Source: Caldilineaceae bacterium
GTDB lineage: Bacteria > Chloroflexota > Anaerolineae > Caldilineales > Caldilineaceae
Length of the DNA: 42,627 bases
Direction of reading: 5' to 3'
NCBI GenBank assembly: GCA_023384455.1
Contig: JAHDWH010000025.1
Coordinates: 1 to 42,627 of the forward strand
Shown: piece by piece, positions 1-10,200 of the stretch
Layout of the letters: every line of letters starts with the position of its first letter
Position numbering within the stretch: the first letter of the stretch is position 1
Program-made: the position numbers and the translations under genes
Notes under the pieces: generated by a model
Told to the model about the DNA's origin: nothing
What the model saw: only the letters and a program-made list of their open reading frames with translations
Databases searched by the model: none

Positions 1-83
1 ACTTCTCCCGATACGCTATTCTACCACTTGTCGGTTTGAGGCGAAGCTTCGCTGGGTAGTTACCTTCTGACTTGAAAATGGCT

Positions 84-282
84 TTGTATACACGGATGAA
101 AAGGAACACGGATTAATAAAAATCCGTGGTAACTACTCAGGCATCCTCTGCTTATTAACCACGGAACACACGGAACAAACTGAAAGAAGCGGAGAACTTC
201 CGTGTATTCTGTGTATTCAGTGGTTATTTCTGTCGTTGGCTGAGTAGTTACAATCCGTGTTCCTTTTCATCCGTGTATACAA
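84..282. repeat. Nested palindromic repeat element
   Basis: This element has a perfect 31-bp outer inverted repeat (84-114 and 252-282), then a perfect 12-bp pair (129-140 GTAACTACTCAG and 240-251), and inside that imperfect halves of the common ACCACGGAA-type intergenic repeat. The first 41 bases recur exactly at 36532-36572, so it is a dispersed non-coding family. No coding signal was seen in 1-334; the stretch holds only this element and its flank, which joins the 3' end of the GT39 gene at 335. Confidence 0.8.
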
Positions 283-334
283 AATTTTCATCCCCCGTGG
301 CGCAACCCTCGGCAGTGCCGGGGACTTTTTCAGC

Positions 335-3229
335 TTACCGCCCCGGCAGCAGAGCCGAAGGGGGCACAGGCACTTCCCCGCTGCCCGGCGGCGACCAGAA
401 GAACTCCAGTGCGCTGCCGCCACCCCGCTGGAAGTAGTCGATCCGAATCGGGTGTTCCCCCACAGCCAGCTCCAGACCGGCCCGCACGCCGTTGGGTCGA
501 TCCGGGATCAGCCCCTCGCCCAACACAGCCCCGTCCAGGGTAAAGCGCACGCCGTCGTCCGCCTCCACCCGGAACTGATAGAAGCCGGGGGTTTCGATAC
601 GCAGCAGACCGCTGTAGGTGGCGCTGAAGGGGTGAAAGGTCGGCTCGTTGGCCGGCCAGGCCAGGAGGAGGAAGGGGGTGATCTGCTCCATCAGCGGCGG
701 CCCAGACCAGCTTTCGTTGGCATAGTAGGTGGCCCATAGCCCCTGTTGGGGTGGCGACACATTGAACAGTGCGCTCTCCGGCACATCCTCCACCCCGCCA
801 TCCGGTCTGCGCCAGGTCAAACCGATAGGCCCGGAACCATTCTGCTCCACTTGCAGACTGTGCAGCCCCCGGCCCAAATAGCCGTTGCCCTGCCAGTCGG
901 CCCCGTCTACGGCCAAGCGGCCATCCCCTTGCACAACCAACTCATAGCTGCCACTGCTCTCCAGACGCAGACTGCCGCGCCAGGTGACGCCAGTCACGTC
1001 ACCGCCTGCCCCATCCAACGAAAAGCCGGGCAGGGTGAGGGTCTGGGTCGAGCCATCTCCTCTGCGAATTTCGGCGTTCAGCCCCTGCAAGCGGTCCAGA
1101 TCCGCTGCCGGCACCCAGGCCCGCAGGTAGATATTGCCGCCGCCCGGCCCCTGCTCCATGCGAATGTCGGCGTTGGGATAGAAGATGCGAAAGTAATCCA
1201 TCACAGACTGATAGTAGGGATCGAGCAGAAAGAGCGCGCCGCTGCCCGTGGCGGGCACAGGCAGATCGACTTCGGGTCGGGCCAGATGAAAGGGCGGGGT
1301 GTCCAGGGGATTGGCCTCCATTTTGTCGGCCACCGCGCCGTAGACCAGAAAGCGCAGGGGGGAGAAGTTGTAGAAGCGATGGGAGAGATAGACCGCTTCC
1401 CCCTTTTCCAATGCATCTACCACCTCGTGACCCACCCGGGTTTCCATAATATTGAAGCTGGCCTGTACCGATGGTGCGGTAGCCTGCCGGTTGAAATAGG
1501 TGTCAATCTCCCAATAGCCCGCATAGGCCACCAGCGGCAGGGCGATCAACCCGGCCAGGACCAGCCCGCCTGGGGTTACCGGAGGGCGCGGCGCTTCTGC
1601 CTCTGGCGAGAGCGGGAGCAGGTGCAAAAAAGAGCGGGTAAGCCGGGCCAGCACATCCCCGGCCAGCAGGACGACGGCCACAATCGCGGTCATTGTGCGG
1701 TAGGAGTTGGGGGAATCGATGTGCAGTTCGCTCAGATAACCCCCGGCCATCGCGATCACCAGCCACATCCAGAGCAACCCCCGTCTGCGATCCCGCAGGC
1801 GCAACAGCCCGTAGGCCAGCCCCACGGCCATCAGCGACCCGGTCACCGGGTCGGTCTGGGGTTCACCGGGCAGATTCTGCCGCCCGGTGGGATCGCCCAT
1901 CTGGTAGAAGAGCTGAACGTGCCGCCAGATATTCTGGCGCAGGGGGCGCAGTGAGCCTTCCTGCTCCACTTCGTGAAAAATATTGATCTCCGCGGCCCGA
2001 TTGAGGAAGGTGAAGGGGTGGGTGATATACGTGACACCGATGGGGGCCATTGCCACAAGGGTGGCCGCGCCAAAAATGACCAGCCCCCGCCAGTGGCGTT
2101 TCCAGCTTGTCCAGGGGCCGTGATAGTCCACAGCAACCCAATAGAGGGCAAAGAGCGCGATGGTAGCGATAGCCAGACGGCTGCTGAGATAGGTGTAGAT
2201 AGTCAGACCGGTGATCAGCCCGCCCAGGGCATAGGAGAAGGCCCGACGCTCCCGCAGCCCCCGCACCAGAAAGTAGACGCCCAGCGTCTGAAAGAGGGGC
2301 GGCATCACTTCGTTCCATCCCCAGCGGCTCATTGTCATATGCCAGCGGCTTATGGCCAGCAGATACATAGCGGCCAGCCCGGCCAAAGAGCCGAAGAGAT
2401 AGCGCCCCAAAAAGAAGACGGCCGGGACAGTCAGCAGAGCGGGCAGCAGAGAGGCCGCTTTGAGCGTCCAATAGTTGGCCCCAAAGAGTTTGTAGAGACC
2501 GGCCATATAATAGATGTAGCCGTTGGGCGTCTCGTACCAGCCGGTGGCAAAGGGGGAATCCTGACGGCCTTCCAGCAGATAGAGGGCATCCAGAGAGGCG
2601 TTCGTCTCGTCCACGTAGATGGCCGAGGGGATTTCGCCCAGCTTATAGAGACGCACGCCCAGGGCCAGGGCCAAAATCAGCACAAAGAGTGTGATCTCCA
2701 GCCAGCGGGGGAAGCCCTCGCTGCCCTGCCGCAGCAATCCGGGGCCGTAGTCGCTGGCCGGCTGTCCAGTACCACCCAGCAGCCAGCCCCCCAGCCCCAT
2801 CAGCAGCAGCGCCACCGCCCAGGGGAGAGGGGTCTCCTGCCAGTCCTGAATGTTGGGCCAAAGACGCTGCATCACCCAGCCAGCCACGGCCAGCCCGGCC
2901 AGCAGGCAGAGGAAGCCCCACAATCGACTGGAAACCGATGGAAAGCGCACGGGTAGAACGGTCGGGGACGCTTCAGGCAGCCAGCGCTCCATCCGCCACA
3001 GGCCAAAGCCGGCACACAGCGCGCCCCCAGCCATCATCCACCAGAGCCAGTCGTGCTCTGTTCCCAGCACACCGGGTGCGCGCACCCGCAGCGCGGCAAA
3101 TACCACCACCAGAAAACCGCTGAGGGCCAGGGCCAGATCTGCCAGGCGGCTGGAAAGAGCGATCATCGGTGCGCGGGCGTAGGCGGGTGTAACGGGAATC
3201 GGCGAACCAGAAGTGGAGAGGCTCTGCAT
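335..3229 (-). CDS. GT39-family membrane glycosyltransferase with C-terminal PA14 domains
   Basis: A 964-residue polytopic membrane protein. The N-terminal two thirds have many hydrophobic segments and, at about residues 205-209, a Y-V-D-E-T motif in the first extracytoplasmic loop. That is the acidic pair used by dolichyl-phosphate-mannose/ArnT-type (GT39/PMT_2) transferases, which move a sugar from a polyprenyl-phosphate carrier to an outer-face acceptor. Residues about 690-960 are soluble and beta-rich; the last 140 (W-A-T-Y-Y-A-N, V-E-A-D-D-G-V-R-F) match the carbohydrate-binding PA14 fold, with a second weaker copy just before. ATG at 3229 follows GAGGAAG. It lies 97 bp downstream of the B2 gene on the same strand, so it may be the last gene of the lasso cluster. 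The acceptor cannot be told from sequence. Confidence 0.82.
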   Translation of the reverse strand: MQSLSTSGSPIPVTPAYARAPMIALSSRLADLALALSGFLVVVFAALRVRAPGVLGTEHDWLWWMMAGGALCAGFGLWRMERWLPEASPTVLPVRFPSVSSRLWGFLCLLAGLAVAGWVMQRLWPNIQDWQETPLPWAVALLLMGLGGWLLGGTGQPASDYGPGLLRQGSEGFPRWLEITLFVLILALALGVRLYKLGEIPSAIYVDETNASLDALYLLEGRQDSPFATGWYETPNGYIYYMAGLYKLFGANYWTLKAASLLPALLTVPAVFFLGRYLFGSLAGLAAMYLLAISRWHMTMSRWGWNEVMPPLFQTLGVYFLVRGLRERRAFSYALGGLITGLTIYTYLSSRLAIATIALFALYWVAVDYHGPWTSWKRHWRGLVIFGAATLVAMAPIGVTYITHPFTFLNRAAEINIFHEVEQEGSLRPLRQNIWRHVQLFYQMGDPTGRQNLPGEPQTDPVTGSLMAVGLAYGLLRLRDRRRGLLWMWLVIAMAGGYLSELHIDSPNSYRTMTAIVAVVLLAGDVLARLTRSFLHLLPLSPEAEAPRPPVTPGGLVLAGLIALPLVAYAGYWEIDTYFNRQATAPSVQASFNIMETRVGHEVVDALEKGEAVYLSHRFYNFSPLRFLVYGAVADKMEANPLDTPPFHLARPEVDLPVPATGSGALFLLDPYYQSVMDYFRIFYPNADIRMEQGPGGGNIYLRAWVPAADLDRLQGLNAEIRRGDGSTQTLTLPGFSLDGAGGDVTGVTWRGSLRLESSGSYELVVQGDGRLAVDGADWQGNGYLGRGLHSLQVEQNGSGPIGLTWRRPDGGVEDVPESALFNVSPPQQGLWATYYANESWSGPPLMEQITPFLLLAWPANEPTFHPFSATYSGLLRIETPGFYQFRVEADDGVRFTLDGAVLGEGLIPDRPNGVRAGLELAVGEHPIRIDYFQRGGGSALEFFWSPPGSGEVPVPPSALLPGR

Positions 3230-3326
3230 AGGGTGCTTCCTCGTCGGGTGGCTGGCGGTTTTGCTGCGCCTTCACTATACCATTCGCACTGACAGAGGGG
3301 CAAGCATAGCCAATGCGATTGCAAGC

Positions 3327-3803
3327 CTATTCCCCAAAGACCCCGACTGTCCCAAACTTCTCGTCTCCCTTGCCGCCAGTGACGTAGAGGGGGCCGCAGC
3401 GCAGCCAGGCGTGGGCCTCCAGACCGGACTTGTCCTCTTTGAAAGCCGCGCCCAGATAGAGGGTGCTGGGGATGCCCCGGCGTCGCAGCAGAATTTTGGC
3501 GGTCAGGGCCTGGGGGAAGCAGTTGCTCTTCCAGGGGGTGTAGGGGCTGGCGCGGCGGACGGCCCAGGCGATGCGCCGGGCCCCGGCCAGATGTTCCGGG
3601 GAAGCGTCGGCGGGCGTCTCTACTTTGTGGGGGCCGAAGTGCTGGGCCAGACGCCGGAAAGAAAGTGTATTGATCGCCAGCCGGGTGATGCCCAGCAGCG
3701 CGTAGACCTGCACCAATAACCATTTGTCCGCCCAGGGCCGGCGCAGGAGGTTGCCCAGGCGGGTGGACAGCCTACGCAGTCGGCTCGGAATTGTAGACAT
3801 CAT
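3327..3803 (-). CDS. Lasso peptide leader peptidase B2 (transglutaminase-like)
   Basis: A 158-residue protein of the transglutaminase-like B2 family, which removes the leader from the lasso precursor before cyclisation. Key features are Cys95 in N-C-F-P-Q-A-L and His131 in E-A-H-A-W-L, in the order and spacing of the family's catalytic Cys and His. The helical N-terminus with arginine clusters is also typical. The third catalytic residue, usually Asp shortly after the His, is not obvious here. Two ATGs occur in tandem (3803 and 3800); AAAGGG lies just upstream. It starts 59 bp after the cyclase gene stops and is clearly in the same operon. B1 and B2 are separate genes, as in many non-actinobacterial lasso clusters. 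Confidence 0.88.
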   Translation of the reverse strand: MMSTIPSRLRRLSTRLGNLLRRPWADKWLLVQVYALLGITRLAINTLSFRRLAQHFGPHKVETPADASPEHLAGARRIAWAVRRASPYTPWKSNCFPQALTAKILLRRRGIPSTLYLGAAFKEDKSGLEAHAWLRCGPLYVTGGKGDEKFGTVGVFGE

Positions 3804-3862
3804 TGCCTACCCTTTCAACAGCCAGCCGTGGACAAGCCCTTTGCAATCTGCACAACCTCATT

Positions 3863-5821
3863 TCAAAACCGTTCCAAAAACAATCCTACCATCAGCCCGC
3901 GCAGGAGGAAAATGCTGGCGGTAAAGTGGCTGACTGTGGCTGGATTCTCCTCAATCTGCCGCACCACCTCGGCAAGACGGGGCACATCCAGCACCTCCCC
4001 ATTGTACCGCAAGCTGTTAGCTTGCGTCCCCCCCAGCCGGTCTACGACAGCGCGCAACTCCGGGGCCTGGCTGTGCAGCCGATTGACCAGATCCGCGGAC
4101 TGGCGGGCCCGCTGGCGAATCAGCCGCACCCCATCCGGCAACCGCCCCGCCATCGCCCGGCGCATCAGCCAGCGATCCTGCGCCCCGTTGTGATACTGCT
4201 CGGTAGGCACGGCAAAGCAGAACTCCATCAGCCGCCGATCCGCGGTAGGGTCGAAGATGTCCAGCCCGAACGCCCCCCCGTCCTCCAAATGGAAGGTGGG
4301 CGGCTGCCAGCGGCCCGGTACATCCAGCCGCCAGGCGGCCCAACCGGGCGCATCCGCATAGGCGGGCATGACAGCTGGATTTTCCTCCCGCAGCCCAGGG
4401 GCGATGTCGGGCCGCTGCAAAAAAGTCGGGTGGAGCGGGTTGAAGGTGACCCAATCGCTGCGGCGGGTGGGAAAGAGCTAGGGGATTCGTCCCCGTATCC
4501 GGCGCAGGAGCGGCTTGGCCGCGCCGGCCCAGAGCAGGGCGACCGGTGACAGACCCGTACGGCGCTGCATCCGGCGCAGGGCATCCACAGCCTCCCCAGA
4601 CCCCTTGCGCCAGAGCAGCCCGGTCAGGTCCGGCGATGCGCCCCGCCAGGAGACTGTATCGTTGCCGGCGGTGCCGCTAAAGAGCGTCGTCACCCCGGCG
4701 TCCCGGGCCGCCATCTGAATCGCGGCCAGCCAATAGCTGTTGCCTGCCGGGTAAGTCGGCTCGTCATGCACCCACAACATCCGCTCCATCCCGGCCAGGG
4801 GAGAGAAATCCGCCGCGCCCACCGGGGTCAGGTGAATGTGGCCGATGGCGTCGGCGATTGCCTCGGCCAGCGGGCCTTCGTCCAGGGGGCCGCCCCCGGC
4901 CAAATCAGCCGCGGTTTGGCCGACGGGAATCGATGTAAAGGCGTGAAGCATTTCGCCCCGTTGCGCCAGGGCGGGCGCGGCCAGCGCTGCCAACGAGCCG
5001 GAATCCAGCCCGCCGCTGAGCATCAGCCCAGTCTTGCCCGCTGCGTGCCCTGAGCCTGTCGAAGGGACAGCCAGACGGCTCTCTACCGCGGCCCGGTAGT
5101 GATGGAGAAAGGCTTCCACATAAGCGCCGTCGTTCGTCAAATGCACTTCCGGGTTGTTTTCGGGATACCAGTAGCGCTCCACCCGCAGGTCGTCCGCATC
5201 CAGCATCAGCCAGTGGGCGGGGGGCAGGCGGTTGATATGGGTATAGCCGGTCTGGCTGCCGTCGCCCATCACCCCGCTGATGGACTGGGCGATGCGGGCC
5301 AGATTGGGCTGCTGGGGAATAGTGGGCAAGGCCAGCAGGGGTTTTTGGGTGGAGGCAAAGGCGAAGAAATTGTGGCCCCGGTGGTAATAGAAACCGGATG
5401 TGCCGTGCTGATCCCTGGCCAGAAAGAGGCGGCGGGCGGCTTCGTCCCAAAGGGCAAAGTGCCAGTCGCCGTTCAGGTGATGGACACAATCGACGCCCCA
5501 GCGTTGCCAGGCGGCCAGAATCAGTTGGCCGTCGGTCAGCGCGGAGAGTTCGGCGGGGGAGATCGACAGTTCTCCGACCAGTTCGCCCCGGTGGATCAGC
5601 CGGGCACTGGCGATGAGTGTCAAACCCGCCGGGTGGTGGACGGGCTGGGCCGAGGGCGTTGGGTCTGTGGGGCCGAGCCGACTGCCCAGGGCGAGGGAGT
5701 CGCCGTGCCAGAATGCGGGCGGCTCTGTGCCCCAAAAGTCCAGGCTGGCGGCCATACGGGAAAGGTGGGTGGGATCGACGGGCGCGCCGTCCCGCTGCCA
5801 GAGGCCAAAGAGTGCATTCAC
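3863..5821 (-). pseudogene. Lasso cyclase (asparagine synthase-like), interrupted by one in-frame TAG
   Basis: The asparagine-synthetase B homologue that adenylates the Asp side chain and closes the lasso macrolactam. From a GTG at 5821 (its first four bases, GTGA, overlap the B1 stop) the protein begins V-N-A-L-F-G-L-W-Q-R-D-G. This is a glutaminase-like domain without the N-terminal catalytic Cys, as expected for lasso cyclases. The ATP pyrophosphatase loop S-G-G-L-D-S is at about 269-274 and F-S-G-T-A-G-N-D at about 381-388. Codon 448 (4480-4478) is TAG, yet the same frame continues with clear homology to 3863 (F-N-P-L-H-P, F-D-P-T-A-D-R-R-L-M-E-F). Total length would be 652 codons, normal for the family. 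A sequencing error, recent nonsense mutation or readthrough are all possible. A dispersed repeat (5045-5068) encodes V-P-S-T-G-S-G-H-A before the loop. Confidence 0.85.
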
Positions 5822-6120
5822 CGGCTGCTCTCCGCCACCACTTGCGCCAGCCCTTCGGCAACCAACTGCTCCAAAAAGGCGCAGGTCTGGGCCGTACACT
5901 GGGCCGGGTCTACGGTGTAGCGGGCGGTGAGGCTGGCGACAATTTCGCGCACCGGGCGGGGCTGCTCGATCTGCTGCCAGATGGCCTGGGCGGTGGCATC
6001 CAGGCCAAAATAGGCGGCCTGCTCCACGCCGAGGAGCACAGTTTCGTCGTCCAATTCAGCGCCGATGAGACCGGGGGCGCGGGTGACAACAGTTTCGAGT
6101 GTGATTGAATGGTTTGACAC
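5818..6120 (-). CDS. Lasso RRE protein B1 (PqqD family)
   Basis: A 100-residue PqqD-like RiPP recognition element. In lasso pathways the free-standing B1 protein binds the precursor leader and delivers it to B2 and the cyclase. Typical features are the V-V-T-R-A-P-G-L start, the D-D-E-T-V-L-L strand, G-V-E-Q-A-A-Y-F-G-L-D (the family's 'YFGLNETG' position) and A-I-W-Q-Q-I followed by helices. The GTG at 6120 is chosen because GGAGGA sits immediately upstream; an alternative GTG at 6144 would place that ribosome site inside the gene. Its TGA overlaps the cyclase GTG (GTGA), indicating translational coupling. Confidence 0.9.
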   Translation of the reverse strand: MSNHSITLETVVTRAPGLIGAELDDETVLLGVEQAAYFGLDATAQAIWQQIEQPRPVREIVASLTARYTVDPAQCTAQTCAFLEQLVAEGLAQVVAESSR

Positions 6121-6183
6121 GATTCCTCCAAAAAATAAGGACACGGATTTTCACAGATAAGACGGGTTCCCACAGATTTTTTT

Positions 6184-6364
6184 AGAGCCTGTTTAATAAT
6201 TCAAGCTCTGAGCTCGCAGCTTTGTAACCACGGAAAACACAGAATACACGGAAAATTCTCTTTCGCTTTTTTCCTGTGTATTCCGTGTTTTCTGTGGTCA
6301 GACCAAGAGCCTATTTAATAATTCAGGCTCTTAGCCACGAATCATTCATGCCATTCGTGGCTAA
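6184..6364. repeat. Composite palindromic repeats between kinase and B1 genes
   Basis: Two near-identical 28-base direct repeats (6184-6211 and 6308-6335, GAGCCTGTTTAATAATTCAA type) flank an inverted repeat of the ACCACGGAAAACACAGAATA type (about 6228-6299). Beside it is a further perfect 12-bp palindrome arm pair, TTAGCCACGAAT (6331-6342) and its complement (6353-6364). The last palindrome overlaps the stop codon and C-terminal codons of the kinase gene. It is non-coding, and is either a compound mobile repeat or an mRNA hairpin between kinase and B1. Confidence 0.7.
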
Positions 6365-7262
6365 AACCTTTTACGTCTGCGCTGATAGCAGCTACCAGTT
6401 TGTCCAGCAGGTAGGCGGCAACCGGGCGTTCGACGCGGATGACGCGGATGTGGCGGGCGATGCGTTCCAGCGCGGCGAAGTGGCGGGCGGCGTGGCCCAT
6501 CTCTTTGGCAAACTGGACCCGGTAGGTGTTGCCCATTAGGCTGGTAAGCTGCTCGAAACCGGAGAGCGGGCGCAGGGAGATTGTCTCCACTGGCGCGGGG
6601 TGGAGTTCGTAGACGGCCAGCAGGCGGGTAGGCTCGGCGCTAAAGTGGGTGATGGGGACGAGATGCTTGCCGGTATAGGGCTGCACGTCGGCGCTGTTGC
6701 CCACATCCACCGCCAGCCGTTCCACCGCGTCCGGCAACAGATTGAGCCGGGGGAAGGCCGGATACAACCAGACGCCATCCCCGTCCAGGGTCAGCGCGCA
6801 TACGTCGTCGCTGAGCAGGGGGTGTCCCAGCGCGGCAAAGGCCCCGGCCAGGGTGGATTTGCCGTGGCCCTGGGGACCGCAAAAAATGATCGCGCCCCCG
6901 CCTTCACCAGCGTCCACCCCCACCGCGCTGCCGTGGATGGGGGTGATTCCCCGCTGGTGGAGGAGCGCGCCGCAGGCCGAGCCGAGCAGAAAGAGGCGCA
7001 CCGCGGCGTCTTCGGCCTGGGGTTGCCGGTCAATCACAATCTCGCGGCCAGAGGCTATGCGAAAGCGGGCCACACCGGGAATCTCCAGCAAATAGGCGTC
7101 TGGCCCGTCCGTGCGGGCGATGACCGATCCGCTGGGGTTGGGGTCGGCGCTGACTGCTCCGTAGCGGATGGTGACATCGGGCGCGCGGCTCTGGCCGGGG
7201 CGCAGTTCCGGGCATTCGAGGGCAGAGGCTATTTGCAGGCCGTAGAGCGTGTAACAGTGCAT
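6342..7262 (-). CDS. HPrK-like lasso peptide kinase
   Basis: A 306-residue relative of the HPr kinase/PEP carboxykinase fold. Residues 110-114 are H-G-S-A-V; the P-loop G-P-Q-G-H-G-K-S-T is at 129-137 and L-L-S-D-D at 149-153, the order seen in HPrK-type kinases. In paeninodin-type lasso clusters such kinases phosphorylate the C-terminal Ser of the precursor. Both precursors here end in Ser-Ser, so that role is well supported by context but still inferred. ATG 7262 is chosen because the upstream in-frame extension is Arg/Pro-rich shadow sequence that overlaps the C25 gene. It starts 31 bp after the C25 stop. Its 3' end runs into a palindromic repeat. Confidence 0.83.
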   Translation of the reverse strand: MHCYTLYGLQIASALECPELRPGQSRAPDVTIRYGAVSADPNPSGSVIARTDGPDAYLLEIPGVARFRIASGREIVIDRQPQAEDAAVRLFLLGSACGALLHQRGITPIHGSAVGVDAGEGGGAIIFCGPQGHGKSTLAGAFAALGHPLLSDDVCALTLDGDGVWLYPAFPRLNLLPDAVERLAVDVGNSADVQPYTGKHLVPITHFSAEPTRLLAVYELHPAPVETISLRPLSGFEQLTSLMGNTYRVQFAKEMGHAARHFAALERIARHIRVIRVERPVAAYLLDKLVAAISADVKGFSHEWHE

Positions 7263-7293
7263 GGATTCGTGTACCGTATGGCCCTGCCAGCGC

Positions 7294-10200
7294 CTATCGC
7301 CCACTTTGCACAGCGGGCAGGAAAAGAGTGGCATTGGTCGCTGTCGGGCTGGGGGTGGATGTTGCAGAGGGCGTCGCTGTCGGTGTGGCAGTGGCTGCAC
7401 CAGTTGACGTCCCAGTTGGCGTGACCGTCGGCGTGGCTGTAGCGCTGGCGGTTGGCGTTTGGGTCGGTGTTGTGGTAGGCGTGGCCGTGGCCGGGGGCGG
7501 ACCGCCCGCCAGCGCCAACCGGGTGGCCGGATCACCGATGATCAGAAAAGTGTCGAGATTTTCCAGATGGTTGCCGCCGCCCGCGCTGTAGAGAGTGCCC
7601 AGCCCGGCCACGGCAGCCAGTCCGATGGGATAGATGCCCTGCTGCATCACCGCGTCCAGAAAGCCTTCGTTCATAAAGTCGTGGCCGTTGGTGACGCTGA
7701 GGCCAGAGGCGGCCCAACTGGCGATGCTGCCCCCGCCGCCCAGCCGCAGCAGAGACTCGGAGATGGACGAATAGCGGCTGGGTGGCTGGTGGTAGTAGCC
7801 GGTGAAACAGGTCATATCGAGCATCAGCGGCAATTTACCGGCGTTGCTCAGTTGGGCCAGGTCGCTGGTGCGGAAGATGACCGGGCTGCCCGCCCAACTG
7901 CTGATAGCGGCGTGGCCGATGTAATTGATGAGCACCCGGCCACTGTTGAAGGCATCGACAAGGGCGGCGGTGAGGGGCGGGCCGCTGGTATAGGGTGTGT
8001 AGGGCGGGTTGGGCAGATTGCAGTGGGCGTAGAGGGCCGGGTTGCAGAGGTTCAGGTAGAGTTTGTCGGCGCTGAGGCTGGGCAGGACGAGTTTGGGGTT
8101 GTCGGCAATGCCGTCGGAGAGCGCCCAGAATTGGCCGGCGGGGTCGGGTTGGCCGTTGGCGGCGTAGGCGTTGTCGGTGACAAAGGCCAGTCGGGAGCGC
8201 CACTCGCCGGGCGTGGGGTTCTGCTCGTAGGCGACGATTTTGGCGACGACAGTTTCGGCTTCGGCCAGAGAGTTGACGGGCAGACGGCCCAGGGCCAGAA
8301 AGGGCAAGGAATTGGCGTCGTTGAAGGCGACCAGTTGGGCGTCGGCTGCGGTCTCGCCAATCCAGGGGTCTACCAGGCGCAGATAGGGGGGGATGAGGTT
8401 GGAGACGGAGGCGGTGTCGATGCCGTTGAGACAGACGCCCGGCGTCAGGCAGTGGCCTTTGGGGTCGTAGTGGCCGTCGCCCACGAGGACGACGAAGGCG
8501 GGCGCGGGTGACTGCCAGTTGGCATAGGCCCAGGCCAGAAAATGGCGGATGGCGACGGGGTCGGCGATGCCGCCGTTGAATTCGTCGTAGATGTCCTGAA
8601 TATCCGCCGTGACTACACGCAGCCCTTGCGCGGCGCGCAGGTCGATGAGCGGGGTCAGCGCGGGCAGATAGGCGGCGGGGCTGATCGCAATGTAGTCGGC
8701 CCCCAGAGCAACCGAACGCAGCCGAGGCGTGCCCACCGGCTTCAGGCTGAGCGGGGTGCGGACGTCACTTGCGCCGACCGCGGCATAGCGGGCAGTGATC
8801 GTCACCGCTTCTCCAAAAGCCAGCCCACAGGGACAGGGGACAGATAACTCTGGGCCGGTGATGTGGACGGGCCGGGCTGGGTCGCTGATGTCGAGAAGTT
8901 TGATGACCGGGGAGTCGAAGCCGCTGGCGGTGTAGCGCCAGAAGCCGGGGCCGGGGGCGCTGAAATCGAGACGGTCGGCCTGGGCGGTGAGGGGGCGGCT
9001 GCCGGTCAGGTCGAAGTGATCGACAACAATCAGGCTGGAGCCGGGGTAGATTTCGGTGACGCTGATGGCGTTTGTGCCGCTGATGAGCAGGTCGGGCGAC
9101 AGGGTGCGGCTGGGCTGGAGCAGGACTGTGCCGCTCCAGTCGTGCTGGCTGAGTTGGCTGCCGTTGAGCCAGAGTTGGGTGCGGTGTGGGCCGGTGTAGC
9201 CAGCCAGGGCTGGGGTGAGACTGGCGAAGGTTGCGCCGGTTTCCAGTGTGAAGGTGTAGGTGCGGGTGCGGGGGAAGTTGGGATTGGTGGTGCTGAGCAG
9301 GTCCCAGAACCAGTGTTCGTAGCCTTCGATGCGGGGCATATGGGGCGCGTAGTAGCGGTTCTGTTCCAGGCGCAGGGTTGTGGTGGTGGTGGTGACGGCT
9401 GTGCCGCCGGGCTGGGCGGGGCGGCTGGTCATCCGTAAGCCCTGCGCGACGCTGTGGGTGAGCCAATAGATATTGACGTCCGTATATTTATTGTCGATGG
9501 CCTGGCCCCAGAAGCGCAGGGAATCGTCGCCGTCGCAGCGGTTGGGCTGGCCGCTGTCGATTACAGAAAGGGCGATTTCGTCCCCATCGGGGCCGCCGTG
9601 GAAAAGCTGAATGCTGTCCAGGGCGAGGGTGTCGGTCGCTATGCCCGCGCTGGTCAGGTCGGCGCAGGTGAGGGCGTAGAGTCCTTCGTCCCTCAGGCTG
9701 AGTTTGTGCCAGGGCTGGTCAGCCGCGGCGTTGCGCGGGGACGGGTCGGCGGCGGGGCGGGTGCGCCAGCCGTTTGACTGGTCGGCGTTGAGCAGCAGGC
9801 CATCCCGGACTTTGGCGAAAAGCAGGTCGGGTGGCGGGGCTGTGCGGGAAGGCTGACCGCCCTCGAAACGGATTTCGACGCGCAGGCGGCGGTGGACGAT
9901 CAGTTGGCCGCTGGCCGGGTCGAGTCGGACGGGATTGAGTTGCAGACGGGCCACCCGTTGGCCGCGCCAGTCGGTCACTTCGCCCAGGGAGGCAGGGGCC
10001 GCGGGATAGGGCGCGGCGCTGGTGTAGTGGGCCGGGTCGGGCGTGTAGGCCATCCCCGCGGGGCTGGGCAGGAGCTGGTCTGGGTCGGCGTCCACCTGTT
10101 GGGTGGGGACGGGGGCGACGGGCAGGGCAAGTTGGACGGTTTCGCTGTCGTCGGCCAGGACGCGCAGGCTGGCGGATGCGCCGGGGGGCAGGGCGATGAG

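Noticed and set aside
84-282. CRISPR array or tRNA in the leading repeat region.
   Set aside because: The repeats are inverted and unequally spaced, with no unique spacers and no cloverleaf.
5821-5899. Extending the lasso cyclase start to 5899.
   Set aside because: The added residues overlap the B1 gene and lack homology; the GTG at 5821 overlaps the B1 stop as GTGA and begins with the family's A-L-F-G-L-W.
7263-7535. N-terminal extension of the kinase to 7535.
   Set aside because: It is Arg/Pro-rich and is the opposite-register shadow of the C25 peptidase Thr/Pro linker.
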